Source: Bacilli bacterium (GTDB lineage: Bacteria; Bacillota_I; Bacilli_A; Izemoplasmatales; Hujiaoplasmataceae). From it: 45,276 nt of DNA. Every line of letters starts with the position of its first letter. Position 1 is the stretch's first letter. Of this stretch, positions 1 to 7,761 are shown one piece after another. The stretch covers positions 1-45,276 of the forward strand of contig JAFGQH010000070.1 of the NCBI GenBank assembly GCA_016935815.1. Reading direction: 5' to 3'. A program made the translations under genes and the position numbers. Below the pieces are notes generated by a model, which had not been told where the DNA came from, ran no database searches, and saw only the letters and a program-made list of their open reading frames with translations.

Positions 1-87
1 ATTTGACGACAAGGCGGCAAATTCTATTTGACGACAAGGCGGCAAATTCTATTTGACGACAAGGCGGCAAATTCTATTTGACGACAA
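1..87. repeat. 25-bp tandem repeat array overlapping the leuS stop codon
   Basis: Three perfect copies of a 25-bp unit (ATTTGACGACAAGGCGGCAA plus ATTCT) lie at 1-25, 26-50 and 51-75, followed by a partial copy of about 12 bases at 76-87. Read on the minus strand, each unit contains the last codons of leuS (Val-Val-Lys-stop) plus 13 extra bases. The array therefore looks like a tandem duplication of the gene's 3' end. Each unit is an imperfect inverted repeat bounded by ATTTG and CAAAT. The array continues off the window, or the contig ends here; total copy number is not visible. Confidence 0.9.
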
Positions 88-2500
88 TATTTACTAATTT
101 CTTCGGTACGACGATCACTTTAACGATCACTTGACCTTGGATCAAACTTTGAATTCGTTCTCTTTTCACTGCCACATCTTGAAGTTCTTGATTTGTGATA
201 TTGGCATCGACTTCAACTTTGTCTTTCACTTTTCCATTGATGCTAATAACGACGGTTACTTCTTCATCCACCATCTTCTTCGGATCCGCGATCGGATATG
301 GTTCAAAGACAAGCAAATCATCATGACCGAGTTGATTCCAGAGTTCCTCACAAATGTGTGGAGCAATCGGATACAACAAACGAATCAGTGTTTCATAGTC
401 TTTGAGTGAGATTGCTTCAGCTTTTCCAAACTCATTGGTTAAAGTCATCAACTTCGCAATTGCTGTATTGAATTTTAGATTTTCAATATCTGAAGTGACT
501 CCATCGATGGTTTGATGAATCGCTTTTTCCAACGCTTTGGTATAAGTGGTTTTTGATCGAACTACATTCGGGAACAATCTCCAAACCTTATCAAGGAAAC
601 GTCTCGCTCCTTTGACACCGGATTCGTTCCATGGTGTACTCATCTCATAATCGCTGATAAACAAAACGTAAGTCCGAAGTGTATCGGCACCAAACTCAGA
701 AATGATATCATTCGGATTGATTACTTTTCCTCTGGATTTGGACATCTTTTCGTTATCCTCACCAAGAATGAGTCCTTGTGCCGTACGTTTTTTGTAAGGC
801 TCTTGGAATGGTACTTCCCCAATATCATAAAGGAATTGATTCCAGAATCGAGAGTAAATCAGATGTCTTGTGACATGTTCCATTCCACCATTGTACCAAT
901 CGACTCGATTCCAGTAGTTTAACAATTCTTCACTTGCAAAACGTTCTTTGTTGTGAGGGTCCATATAGCGTAGGAAATACCAAGATGATCCAGCCCATTG
1001 TGGCATCGTGTCCGTTTCTCTTTTTGCTGACTTACCGCATTTTGGACAAGTACAATTGACAAATTCCTCGATGTTTGCTAGCGGAGATTCTCCAGTATCG
1101 GTCGGCATGAATTTCTCCACCATTGGAAGTTCCACCGGTAAATCTTCATATGGAACTGGAACGATACCACAGTCATCACAATAGATAATAGGAATCGGTT
1201 CTCCCCAATAGCGTTGGCGATTGAATGCCCAATCCTTCATTTTGAATTGTGTGGCAGCTTCGCCGATATTGTGGTCGACTAGGTATTCGATGATTGTATT
1301 GATTGCATCCTTGACCTGAAGTCCATTGATAACCGGACTGTTGACTAGGATTCCACCTTCGATATCCGTGTAGGCTTCTTTGGTGATATCCCCGCCTTGA
1401 ATCACTTCGAGGATATCGAGTCCGAATTTCGTTGCGAACTCATAATCTCTTGTGTCGTGTGCAGGAACGGCCATAATCGCACCGGTACCGTAAGTGATCA
1501 TGACATAATCAGAGATAAAGATTGGGATGTTTTCACCAGTCAATGGATTGACGGCGTAAAGGCCCTCTAATTTTACTCCGGTTTTATCCTTGGCGAGTTC
1601 GATTCGTTCGAATTCGCTCTTCATTTTTGCTTGTTCCTGATATCGATGAACCTCTTTGATATTTTGGATTCGGTTGTGGAAGGTTTCAAGCAATGGGTGC
1701 TCGGGAGCGATGACCATGAAGGTCGCTCCATAGATAGTATCCGGTCTCGTTGTGAATACTTTCAAAGATGCATCGGAGTCAGCGACAGGAAAATGAATAT
1801 AAGCTCCTTTGGACTTGCCGATCCACTTCTCTTGTTCGGTACGGATTCTATTGTTGGATTCAAGTTCATTCAACCCTTCCAAGAGTCTGTCTGCATATTC
1901 TGTGATTTTCAAGAACCAAACGGTTTTCTCCATTTGGACAACATTGGAATCACAACGATCGCATTTGCCACCTTGAGATTCCTCGTTGGACAAAATGACC
2001 TTGCAACTTGGACAATAATTGACATAAGCAATGTCCTTGTAAGCCAATCTGTGTTCGAACATCTTGAGGAAAATCCATTGGGTCCATTTGTAATACTCCG
2101 GATCCGTCGTATCGACGATGCGGCTGAAATCAAACGAAAAACCAGCAGAACGCAATTGTGATTTGAAAGTAGCGATATTGCGGTCAGTAATGATTCTTGG
2201 ATGGATTTGGGTTTGAATCGCATAGTTCTCTGTTGGTAGACCAAACGCATCAAAGCCAATCGGAAATAAGACGTTTTTTCCTTCCATCCTGCGTTTTCTC
2301 GATATTACTTCCATGCTTAAGAACGCACGGATGTGTCCCACATGCATGCCGATGCCCGATGGATACGGATATTCGACCAATGCATAATATTTTTCTTTTT
2401 CACTAAAATCTGCGGCTTTGAAATAATCGCCATTATACCAGATTTCTTGCCATTTCTTTTCAATCTTTTCAGCATCAAATGTTGGTATGAATTCGCTCAT
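74..2500 (-). CDS. leuS: Leucyl-tRNA synthetase
   Basis: This class I aminoacyl-tRNA synthetase charges tRNA-Leu in the cytoplasm. The HIGH motif appears as HVGH near residue 53 and the KMSKS motif (EKMSKSRGK) near residue 585. An editing (CP1) domain lies between them, and a Cys pair (CPSC...CDRC) resembles the zinc-binding insert. The C-terminus KLVNIVVK is typical of LeuRS. The ORF track starts 39 codons too early, inside the T-box leader. I chose the ATG at 2500, which follows AGAAGGAGAG at good spacing and gives 808 aa, normal for bacterial LeuRS. Expression is likely controlled by the T-box upstream. The stop codon sits inside the 25-bp tandem repeat. Confidence 0.98.
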   Translation of the reverse strand: MSEFIPTFDAEKIEKKWQEIWYNGDYFKAADFSEKEKYYALVEYPYPSGIGMHVGHIRAFLSMEVISRKRRMEGKNVLFPIGFDAFGLPTENYAIQTQIHPRIITDRNIATFKSQLRSAGFSFDFSRIVDTTDPEYYKWTQWIFLKMFEHRLAYKDIAYVNYCPSCKVILSNEESQGGKCDRCDSNVVQMEKTVWFLKITEYADRLLEGLNELESNNRIRTEQEKWIGKSKGAYIHFPVADSDASLKVFTTRPDTIYGATFMVIAPEHPLLETFHNRIQNIKEVHRYQEQAKMKSEFERIELAKDKTGVKLEGLYAVNPLTGENIPIFISDYVMITYGTGAIMAVPAHDTRDYEFATKFGLDILEVIQGGDITKEAYTDIEGGILVNSPVINGLQVKDAINTIIEYLVDHNIGEAATQFKMKDWAFNRQRYWGEPIPIIYCDDCGIVPVPYEDLPVELPMVEKFMPTDTGESPLANIEEFVNCTCPKCGKSAKRETDTMPQWAGSSWYFLRYMDPHNKERFASEELLNYWNRVDWYNGGMEHVTRHLIYSRFWNQFLYDIGEVPFQEPYKKRTAQGLILGEDNEKMSKSRGKVINPNDIISEFGADTLRTYVLFISDYEMSTPWNESGVKGARRFLDKVWRLFPNVVRSKTTYTKALEKAIHQTIDGVTSDIENLKFNTAIAKLMTLTNEFGKAEAISLKDYETLIRLLYPIAPHICEELWNQLGHDDLLVFEPYPIADPKKMVDEEVTVVISINGKVKDKVEVDANITNQELQDVAVKRERIQSLIQGQVIVKVIVVPKKLVNIVVK

Positions 2501-2519
2501 AAAAATCTCTCCTTCTAAT

Positions 2520-2737
2520 AAAAAAATCGCCCTAAAAAAGGACGACTGTATCGCGGTACCACCTTTGTTCCGGATCAATCCGGCACTCGTATCCTTAACG
2601 CGGACAACGGATTTCACTCCCGAGTTGCGTGAAATCTACTCCATAGACTAATTCAGACAATCTCATATACCGGATTTCACCTCGCTCCGGCTCTCTACAA
2701 TACTTCTTTGTCGTACTATTTCTATTTCTTAGTAGTT
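2520..2737 (-). promoter_or_regulatory. T-box leader riboswitch of leuS
   Basis: The minus strand carries the T-box antiterminator signature AAAGGTGGTACCGCG near 2551-2570. It is followed by a terminator hairpin (CGTCC, T-rich loop, GGGCG, then a T run) at about 2520-2545, just before the leuS Shine-Dalgarno. Upstream are Stem I-like elements (AGAGAGCCGG, GGTGAAATCCGG and a GGAG box). In the T-box family, uncharged tRNA binds Stem I through a specifier codon and stabilises the antiterminator. The triplet TTA (Leu) at 2649-2651, directly after GAA, is my candidate specifier. A CTC lies further downstream as an alternative. Confidence 0.93.
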
Positions 2738-2743
2738 ACAATC

Positions 2744-2771
2744 ATTATAGCATATCACAGGATAAATTCAA
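2744..2771 (-). promoter_or_regulatory. Promoter of the leuS T-box transcript
   Basis: On the minus strand, TTGAAT (2766-2771) and a perfect TATAAT (2744-2749) are separated by 16 bases. Transcription would start near 2737, immediately before the T-box leader. Confidence 0.75.
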
Positions 2772-2779
2772 CCCCTAAA

Positions 2780-3613
2780 TCAATCCTCAGAATCCGAATC
2801 GTCATCTGATTTTTCTTCCTCTTCCGGATAGGGATAACTCTCAATGACATCTTCTTCTTCGGATTCTTGGTGCACCGACTCGACTTTTCTAAGCATCAAT
2901 TGCATATACAATTCTCGATTCAGTACAAACAACGGTCGATACGCAAAGAATGCTAGAACAAAGAAAATCAATTGGTCAAAGTTCAAAATGTTGAAAAATG
3001 TGATTAGCAATACAAGCGGGGTCACCGCATATGTCGCCAGTTTAAAGCGTTTGGAATAAACAATGTCATAGCGGTAGCGATGAAACATCAAACCAGAAAT
3101 TAAGATGACAACCATAAGCAATGCCAGATTGGCAAATGCATTAGACAAGATTCCAATGACCAAAAACATCGTTCCAAACAGGGCTACTGTTTCATCGAAA
3201 GAAATGAAAGAACCATTAGTGATTCCGAATATCGGTTCGCTTATAAAAAGCGTTGAAGCTCGATAAACACTGACGGAATCTCCTTGAAATACCATCGCCA
3301 CTTCAGACATTTCCGAAATATCATTCACCGATGCATCATCGGCTAGAAAGTATACGCGGATCCCATAGAGGTCAAAGATATTGTTCGGGTCATAATTGGT
3401 TCCGTCACAAACCAGTGCACCGTTTGAAACGCGGCATCCAGTCGTGTCTTCAGTCACAACCGAGTTATCATAACCCAAATAATAGACAAACGCTCCAATC
3501 GTCATAAAAAGCATCATTATGACAATGTAAAAAAATACGAACCATCCGGATCGTGTCACGTGCTTAACTAAACCTTTTGGATTGAATATACTGTCATGAA
3601 GTATCTGGAACAT
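2780..3613 (-). CDS. DUF1189-like membrane protein
   Basis: This 277-aa integral membrane protein begins with a short amphipathic stretch (ILHDSIFNPKGL), then a membrane segment near residues 25-47. An extracytoplasmic region of about 100 residues follows, with two cysteines (GCRVSNGALVCDG). About three more membrane segments lie between residues 145 and 235, and the cytoplasmic tail is very acidic (EEEEKSDDDSDSED). The N-terminal pattern and overall topology resemble the DUF1189 family, whose function is not settled. The ATG at 3613 is preceded by GGTGA and an extended -10 promoter. The gene appears to be transcribed alone. The family assignment is from pattern only and is moderately uncertain. 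Confidence 0.6.
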   Translation of the reverse strand: MFQILHDSIFNPKGLVKHVTRSGWFVFFYIVIMMLFMTIGAFVYYLGYDNSVVTEDTTGCRVSNGALVCDGTNYDPNNIFDLYGIRVYFLADDASVNDISEMSEVAMVFQGDSVSVYRASTLFISEPIFGITNGSFISFDETVALFGTMFLVIGILSNAFANLALLMVVILISGLMFHRYRYDIVYSKRFKLATYAVTPLVLLITFFNILNFDQLIFFVLAFFAYRPLFVLNRELYMQLMLRKVESVHQESEEEDVIESYPYPEEEEKSDDDSDSED

Positions 3614-3629
3614 AAAATCACCAAATCAT

Positions 3630-3638
3630 ATTATATCA
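3630..3638 (-). promoter_or_regulatory. Extended -10 promoter for the DUF1189-like gene
   Basis: TGATATAAT on the minus strand (TATAAT at 3630-3635) lies about 17 bases upstream of the start codon. No convincing -35 box is visible. The region is back to back with the mnmL promoter. Confidence 0.6.
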
Positions 3639-3688
3639 TTTTTTTGTTGTTTTTTTCGATTTTTGCAGAAATTTTCCCAAAACATTTG

Positions 3689-3697
3689 TGATATAAT
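3689..3697 (+). promoter_or_regulatory. Extended -10 promoter for mnmL-eamA-mnmM
   Basis: TGATATAAT (TATAAT at 3692-3697) lies 15 bases before the mnmL ATG, so the 5' UTR would be about 8-10 bases with GGTGGTG as the ribosome site. The -35 region is weak. Confidence 0.65.
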
Positions 3698-3712
3698 CTT
3701 GGTGGTGATTGT

Positions 3713-4645
3713 ATGAATTATTTCACAACAGAAAAACGGTTCAACACCGTCAATGAATTTTATCGTCGGAAATTTGGTGCCAAAGTATATAAAATCACAC
3801 TGAATGGAGACTTTACCTGTCCCAATAGAGACGGTACTCTCTCCTCTTTAGGATGCATTTATTGTTCGGAATCCGGATCTGGAGACTTCGCCGGAAACAG
3901 CGAACATACTTTAGAACGGCAATTCCAGGAAATCAGACAATTGATGGAGCATAAATGGAGCGAAGGTCGATTCATCGCTTATTTTCAAGCGAATACCAAT
4001 ACCTATGGTCCCATAGAAAAATTGAAATCTTTATTTGAAACTGCAATTCTGCTACATCCGGATATCGTCGGTCTATCGATTGCGACTCGACCGGATTGCT
4101 TGCCAGATGATGTATTGGACTACCTAGAAGATTTGAATCAAAGAACCTACTTGACTATAGAACTCGGGTTACAGTCAATTCATGAGAAAACCATGGAATT
4201 CATCAATAGAGGCCATGATCTCAAAACTTTTGAGGATGCTGTTAAAAAACTGAGAGAGCGGAATATCAATGTTGTCGTGCATATCATCAATTCTCTACCA
4301 GGAGAAACCAGAGAAGACATGCTGGCAACAGCCAGATACCTGAATCAACTTGACATTCAAGGTGTCAAGATCCACATGTTGTTCATTCAGAAGAACACAC
4401 AGCTTGCTCATATATATCAAGAAAATCCATTCCCTTTACTCTCCAGGGACGAGTACGTGGAGGTTGTGGTTCGACAATTGGAATTGTTGAACGATTCGAT
4501 CATCATCCATCGTTTGACAGGAGATGCGCCAAGAAACGAGTTGATCGAACCCAAATGGAGTTTGAAAAAATTCGTTGTGGCGAATGAGATCGATAAATTG
4601 ATGAGAGCGGAAAATACCTATCAGGGATCAAGGAGTACACGATGA
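3713..4645 (+). CDS. mnmL: Radical SAM protein of the YtqA/MnmL family
   Basis: This 310-aa protein matches the TIGR01212/YtqA radical SAM family. It has FTCPNRDG followed by GCIYCSESGSG, giving the three-cysteine [4Fe-4S] cluster motif near residues 30-50. Later conserved blocks are IGLQSIHE-like (ELGLQSIHEKT) and HIINSLPGETREDM. In Bacillus subtilis, YtqA has been reported as MnmL, acting in the conversion of cmnm5(s2)U to nm5(s2)U at the tRNA wobble position. Two genes downstream is the matching methyltransferase MnmM, which supports this role here. The end overlaps the next gene by four bases (ATGA), implying translational coupling. Confidence 0.88.
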   Translation: MNYFTTEKRFNTVNEFYRRKFGAKVYKITLNGDFTCPNRDGTLSSLGCIYCSESGSGDFAGNSEHTLERQFQEIRQLMEHKWSEGRFIAYFQANTNTYGPIEKLKSLFETAILLHPDIVGLSIATRPDCLPDDVLDYLEDLNQRTYLTIELGLQSIHEKTMEFINRGHDLKTFEDAVKKLRERNINVVVHIINSLPGETREDMLATARYLNQLDIQGVKIHMLFIQKNTQLAHIYQENPFPLLSRDEYVEVVVRQLELLNDSIIIHRLTGDAPRNELIEPKWSLKKFVVANEIDKLMRAENTYQGSRSTR

Positions 4646-5562
4646 AAAAAATAGGACATTTTGCCGGACTTGGGTTTGCGACCATATTCGGATTCAGTTT
4701 CATGTTTTCTAAAATCGCGCTCGAGACGATTCCTCCTATGGGTTTGATTGCCTATCGTTTTTTGATTGCCTTTTTGGGGTTTGAATTTTTAAGAATCACA
4801 AAGGTGATTCGGATTCAAATCACAAAAAAGCAAATCTTGTCGATTCTTCTAGTCGCTTTGTCGCAACCTTTGCTTTATTTCATATTTGAAACCTATGGAT
4901 TGCAATATCTATCCAGCTCGGAAGCCGGGATGATGATTGCGTTGATTCCTATTGTAGTGACCATTTTATCAACGGTGATTCTTCATGAGAAGCCTAACGG
5001 TGCACAAGTGTTGTTTATTTTGCTCTCCGTATCCGGAATTTTCTTGATTCAAATATTGAAACCATCAGATGGTACATCCAATGCTCTAAAAGGTTTTCTA
5101 TTATTGTTAGGTGCTGTTCTGTCCGCTGCCGCATACAATATCGCATCCAGAAGTGCATCCAAAAAACTGAAACCATTTGAGATTACCTATTTCATGATGC
5201 TTTCCGGAGCGGTTGTATTTAATGTGATTTATCTGATTCAACTTGTTCTGAATCATGAAATTGCTTCCTATATTACGAATCTATCAAGCATTCCGATTGT
5301 ACTTTACATTCTTTATCTTGGAATCATCGCTTCAATCGGAGGATTCTTCTTGGTCAATTTTACTTTGAGCAAGATGCCGGCTCATGTATCAAGCATCTAT
5401 TCCAATTTATCAACCGTTGTCGCAGTGATTGCTGGTTACTTCTTCTTGGGTGATAATTTGCATTGGTATCATATTGTTGGAGGTATCATGATTATTCTTG
5501 GCGTCTACGGAGTCGCTCAAGTCAATATCATTCGAAATCGAAAGAAGGTTGAGATTATATGA
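4642..5562 (+). CDS. EamA/DMT-family membrane transporter
   Basis: This 306-aa protein has about ten hydrophobic segments arranged as two five-helix halves. EamA-type features include AYRFLIAFLGFE early, YGLQYLSSSEAGMMIALIPI in the first half, and SSIYSNLSTVVAVIAGYFFLGD followed by a final GIMIILGVYG helix in the second. The drug/metabolite transporter superfamily exports metabolites or amino acids; the substrate cannot be read from sequence. The gene overlaps mnmL and mnmM by four bases on each side. Its insertion between two tRNA-modification genes probably reflects operon structure rather than shared function. Confidence 0.88.
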   Translation: MKKIGHFAGLGFATIFGFSFMFSKIALETIPPMGLIAYRFLIAFLGFEFLRITKVIRIQITKKQILSILLVALSQPLLYFIFETYGLQYLSSSEAGMMIALIPIVVTILSTVILHEKPNGAQVLFILLSVSGIFLIQILKPSDGTSNALKGFLLLLGAVLSAAAYNIASRSASKKLKPFEITYFMMLSGAVVFNVIYLIQLVLNHEIASYITNLSSIPIVLYILYLGIIASIGGFFLVNFTLSKMPAHVSSIYSNLSTVVAVIAGYFFLGDNLHWYHIVGGIMIILGVYGVAQVNIIRNRKKVEII

Positions 5563-6089
5563 TCAATATCGTTGAACTTTCACATAAAATTCTATCCCAA
5601 TGTGAACATTCAAATACTGCTATCGATATGACTGCGGGAAAAGGAAACGATACGCTATTTTTAGCGAGTATCGCAAACACGGTTATCGCATTCGCTATCC
5701 AAGAGGCAGCCATTCTTGCGACCAAACAAGCGTTGGAAAAGAATCATATCAGTAATGTAACTGTGATTCAAGAATCGCATGATCTTTTTGATATCTATGT
5801 TAACCGAGAGTTTGATTTGGCAATTTACAATCTTGGTTATCTGCCCGGTAGTGACAAAGAGATCAAGACCGATGCCAAGACTGTTTTGCGCTCTTTGGAA
5901 AAGGCCTTATCACTTCTTAGTGTCGGTGGCATTATCGTAATCGTAATCTATCTTCATGACCATATAGAAGACCTACTGATCACAGATTATGTATCCCAGC
6001 TTGGTCCGGAATTTGATGTATTGAAACTACAAGTCTTGAACAAGAAAGATTCCCCATATTTGATATCTATAACAAGAACAAAAAAATAG
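5559..6089 (+). CDS. mnmM: tRNA wobble uridine methyltransferase, YtqB/MnmM family
   Basis: This 176-aa class I SAM-dependent methyltransferase carries the family's motif I as IDMTAGKGNDTLFLA (residues about 22-36) and the characteristic NLGYLPGSDK block near residue 100. B. subtilis YtqB has been identified as MnmM, which methylates nm5(s2)U34 to mnm5(s2)U34. Having mnmL two genes upstream supports a complete late wobble-modification pathway in this operon. The start codon overlaps the transporter stop (ATGA). The stop codon is inside a hairpin shared with the convergent LemA-like gene. Confidence 0.87.
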   Translation: MINIVELSHKILSQCEHSNTAIDMTAGKGNDTLFLASIANTVIAFAIQEAAILATKQALEKNHISNVTVIQESHDLFDIYVNREFDLAIYNLGYLPGSDKEIKTDAKTVLRSLEKALSLLSVGGIIVIVIYLHDHIEDLLITDYVSQLGPEFDVLKLQVLNKKDSPYLISITRTKK

Positions 6090-6107
6090 GAGCTCATGGC
6101 TCCTATT
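6085..6107. terminator. Bidirectional terminator between mnmM and the LemA-like gene
   Basis: AATAGGAGC and GCTCCTATT form a 9-bp stem around a short loop. The upstream side is A-rich and the downstream side T-rich (CTTTTT), so it can terminate in both directions. Both convergent genes have their TAG stop codons within the stem; the gap between them is only 13 bases. Confidence 0.85.
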
Positions 6108-6579
6108 CTTTTTCTGTATAGAGTTCGTAACTTTGCATTTTCAGTATTTTGACATAGAGCGAGAATGGAAAAGTTACTAGTTTTTGATTGTATACCAATA
6201 TTTTTGCATCCCTTGCTCTTCTTAATTCCTGAAGATTCTCATACGTCTCCAAGATATATTTATTGGTTTCGTCTTCATGGTCGATTTCTTCATATGCCCG
6301 ATCGATGAAACGAAGTAAAATCCTCTTCTCCTCATGGGGAAGATTTTTTATGATTACTTTTGTAAAAGGTTCTAAATAACTGAAACTGTGAACATTGTAG
6401 ATCAAATTGCTAATCTTGCGAATTTCAATATGGAATCTGGAACGGATCTTATATACCTGTTTCAAATCCAGTTTGAGATCGCGGATGATGAAAAACGATG
6501 CAACTGCAATCAGTAGCAATAACACTACCAGCAATAATCCAACTTCCAAAAAAACCCCTGCTAGAGAAACTAAAACCAT
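6103..6579 (-). CDS. Short LemA-like membrane-anchored protein
   Basis: This 158-aa protein has one N-terminal membrane segment (residues about 8-32) followed by a helical domain. The last third has the pattern typical of the LemA family C-terminus: ENLQELRRARDAKILVYNQK, then a FPFSLYVKIL-like hydrophobic end. LemA proteins are four-helix-bundle membrane proteins of poorly defined function. This one is shorter than the usual 180-200 aa, and I see only weak matches in the first half. It directly abuts metK (start at 6579, metK stop at 6580), so it is probably co-transcribed with the pgpA-like gene, the HD protein and metK. Confidence 0.55.
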   Translation of the reverse strand: MVLVSLAGVFLEVGLLLVVLLLLIAVASFFIIRDLKLDLKQVYKIRSRFHIEIRKISNLIYNVHSFSYLEPFTKVIIKNLPHEEKRILLRFIDRAYEEIDHEDETNKYILETYENLQELRRARDAKILVYNQKLVTFPFSLYVKILKMQSYELYTEKE

Positions 6580-7746
6580 TTAGATCACTTCCTTGTCAAG
6601 GTAAGTTTTCAGTATATCCACCATATCAAGACGTTCCCAAGGTAAATCGAGATCGTTTCTACCAAAATGACCATAGGTTGCGGTTTGTTTATAAATAGGA
6701 CGCAATAAGTCCAAACGATCGATAATCGCTTTCGGACGTAAGTCGAAGTGTTTATCGATAAGTTTCACTATATCTGCCTCTGCTATGTTATTTGTCCCAA
6801 ATGCATCGACTCCAATGCTTGTCGGTTTTGCCAAACCGATTGCATAGGATACTTGAATTTCGATTTCGTCCGCTAAACCCGCTGCGACAATGTTTTTTGC
6901 GATATAGCGCAACATATAGGCTGCAGAACGGTCAACTTTGCTCGGGTCTTTTCCCGAGAAGGCTCCCCCACCGTGATGTGCTCTTCCACCATAGGTATCG
7001 ACGATGATTTTTCTTCCGGTTAATCCGGAATCTCCTGCTGGACCACCTTTGACAAATCTACCAGTAGGATTGATTTGAATTTTCGTATCTTTATCCATGG
7101 ACTCTCTTGGAATCACATAATTGATCACTTGCTGAATCAAATCTTCGCGTATTTTTTCCTGAGTCACTTCGGGATGATGTTGCGTGGAAATCAAAATATC
7201 GTCAAAGCGTTTGAACGACCCATCTTCGTTGAATTCAGCGGTCACTTGTGTCTTTCCATCCGGACGTAAATATCCTAAAATACCAGATTTTCGAACAAAT
7301 GCCAAACGTCTCGCTAATTTATTTGCATAGTAATGAGTTATCGGCATATATGCATCCGTCGTGTTGACAGCATATCCGAACATCATACCTTGGTCACCTG
7401 CACCTTGTTCATGTGTGCCGACTTCGTCAACACCTATGGCGATATCAGGTGATTGTTCGTTGATGGAAACCAAAATAGACAGGTTTTCAGCATCAAACCC
7501 ATATTTTCCTCGGTCATAGCCGATCTCGGCTACGGTCTCCCGGACTATTTTCTGAATGTCCACATAAGTTGTGGTAGTAATTTCTCCTGCGACCAAAACC
7601 AAACCGGTAGATACCAGAGTTTCACACGCCACTCTGGCATGCGGATCATCCGTCAGGATTGCGTCTAGGATAGAATCGGATACCTGATCACAGATTTTAT
7701 CTGGATGACCTTCGGTAACGGATTCTGAAGTAAAGAATCTATACAT
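6580..7746 (-). CDS. metK: S-adenosylmethionine synthetase
   Basis: This 388-aa enzyme makes SAM from methionine and ATP. Diagnostic motifs are [17 protein letters not shown] at the N-terminus, [12 protein letters not shown] near residue 117 and [16 protein letters not shown] near residue 257. The length is normal. It starts at an ATG behind AAGAGGT, 15 bases after the stop of the HD-domain protein, so it appears to be an internal operon gene. There is no room for a SAM riboswitch directly in front of it. The product supplies the SAM-dependent enzymes encoded nearby (mnmL, mnmM and the rRNA methylase). Confidence 0.98.
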   Translation of the reverse strand: MYRFFTSESVTEGHPDKICDQVSDSILDAILTDDPHARVACETLVSTGLVLVAGEITTTTYVDIQKIVRETVAEIGYDRGKYGFDAENLSILVSINEQSPDIAIGVDEVGTHEQGAGDQGMMFGYAVNTTDAYMPITHYYANKLARRLAFVRKSGILGYLRPDGKTQVTAEFNEDGSFKRFDDILISTQHHPEVTQEKIREDLIQQVINYVIPRESMDKDTKIQINPTGRFVKGGPAGDSGLTGRKIIVDTYGGRAHHGGGAFSGKDPSKVDRSAAYMLRYIAKNIVAAGLADEIEIQVSYAIGLAKPTSIGVDAFGTNNIAEADIVKLIDKHFDLRPKAIIDRLDLLRPIYKQTATYGHFGRNDLDLPWERLDMVDILKTYLDKEVI

Positions 7747-7761
7747 TTTTTATACCTCTTG

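Noticed and set aside
1-87. CRISPR-like array
   Set aside because: The units are contiguous 25-bp repeats with no spacers, so this is a simple tandem repeat.
131-409. Plus-strand ORF of 92 aa
   Set aside because: It lies wholly inside leuS on the opposite strand, with no ribosome site or family pattern; a shadow ORF. The other plus-strand ORFs inside leuS are judged the same way.
2501-2617. N-terminal extension of LeuRS in the ORF track
   Set aside because: These 39 codons are the T-box antiterminator and terminator. The family start and ribosome site support ATG 2500.
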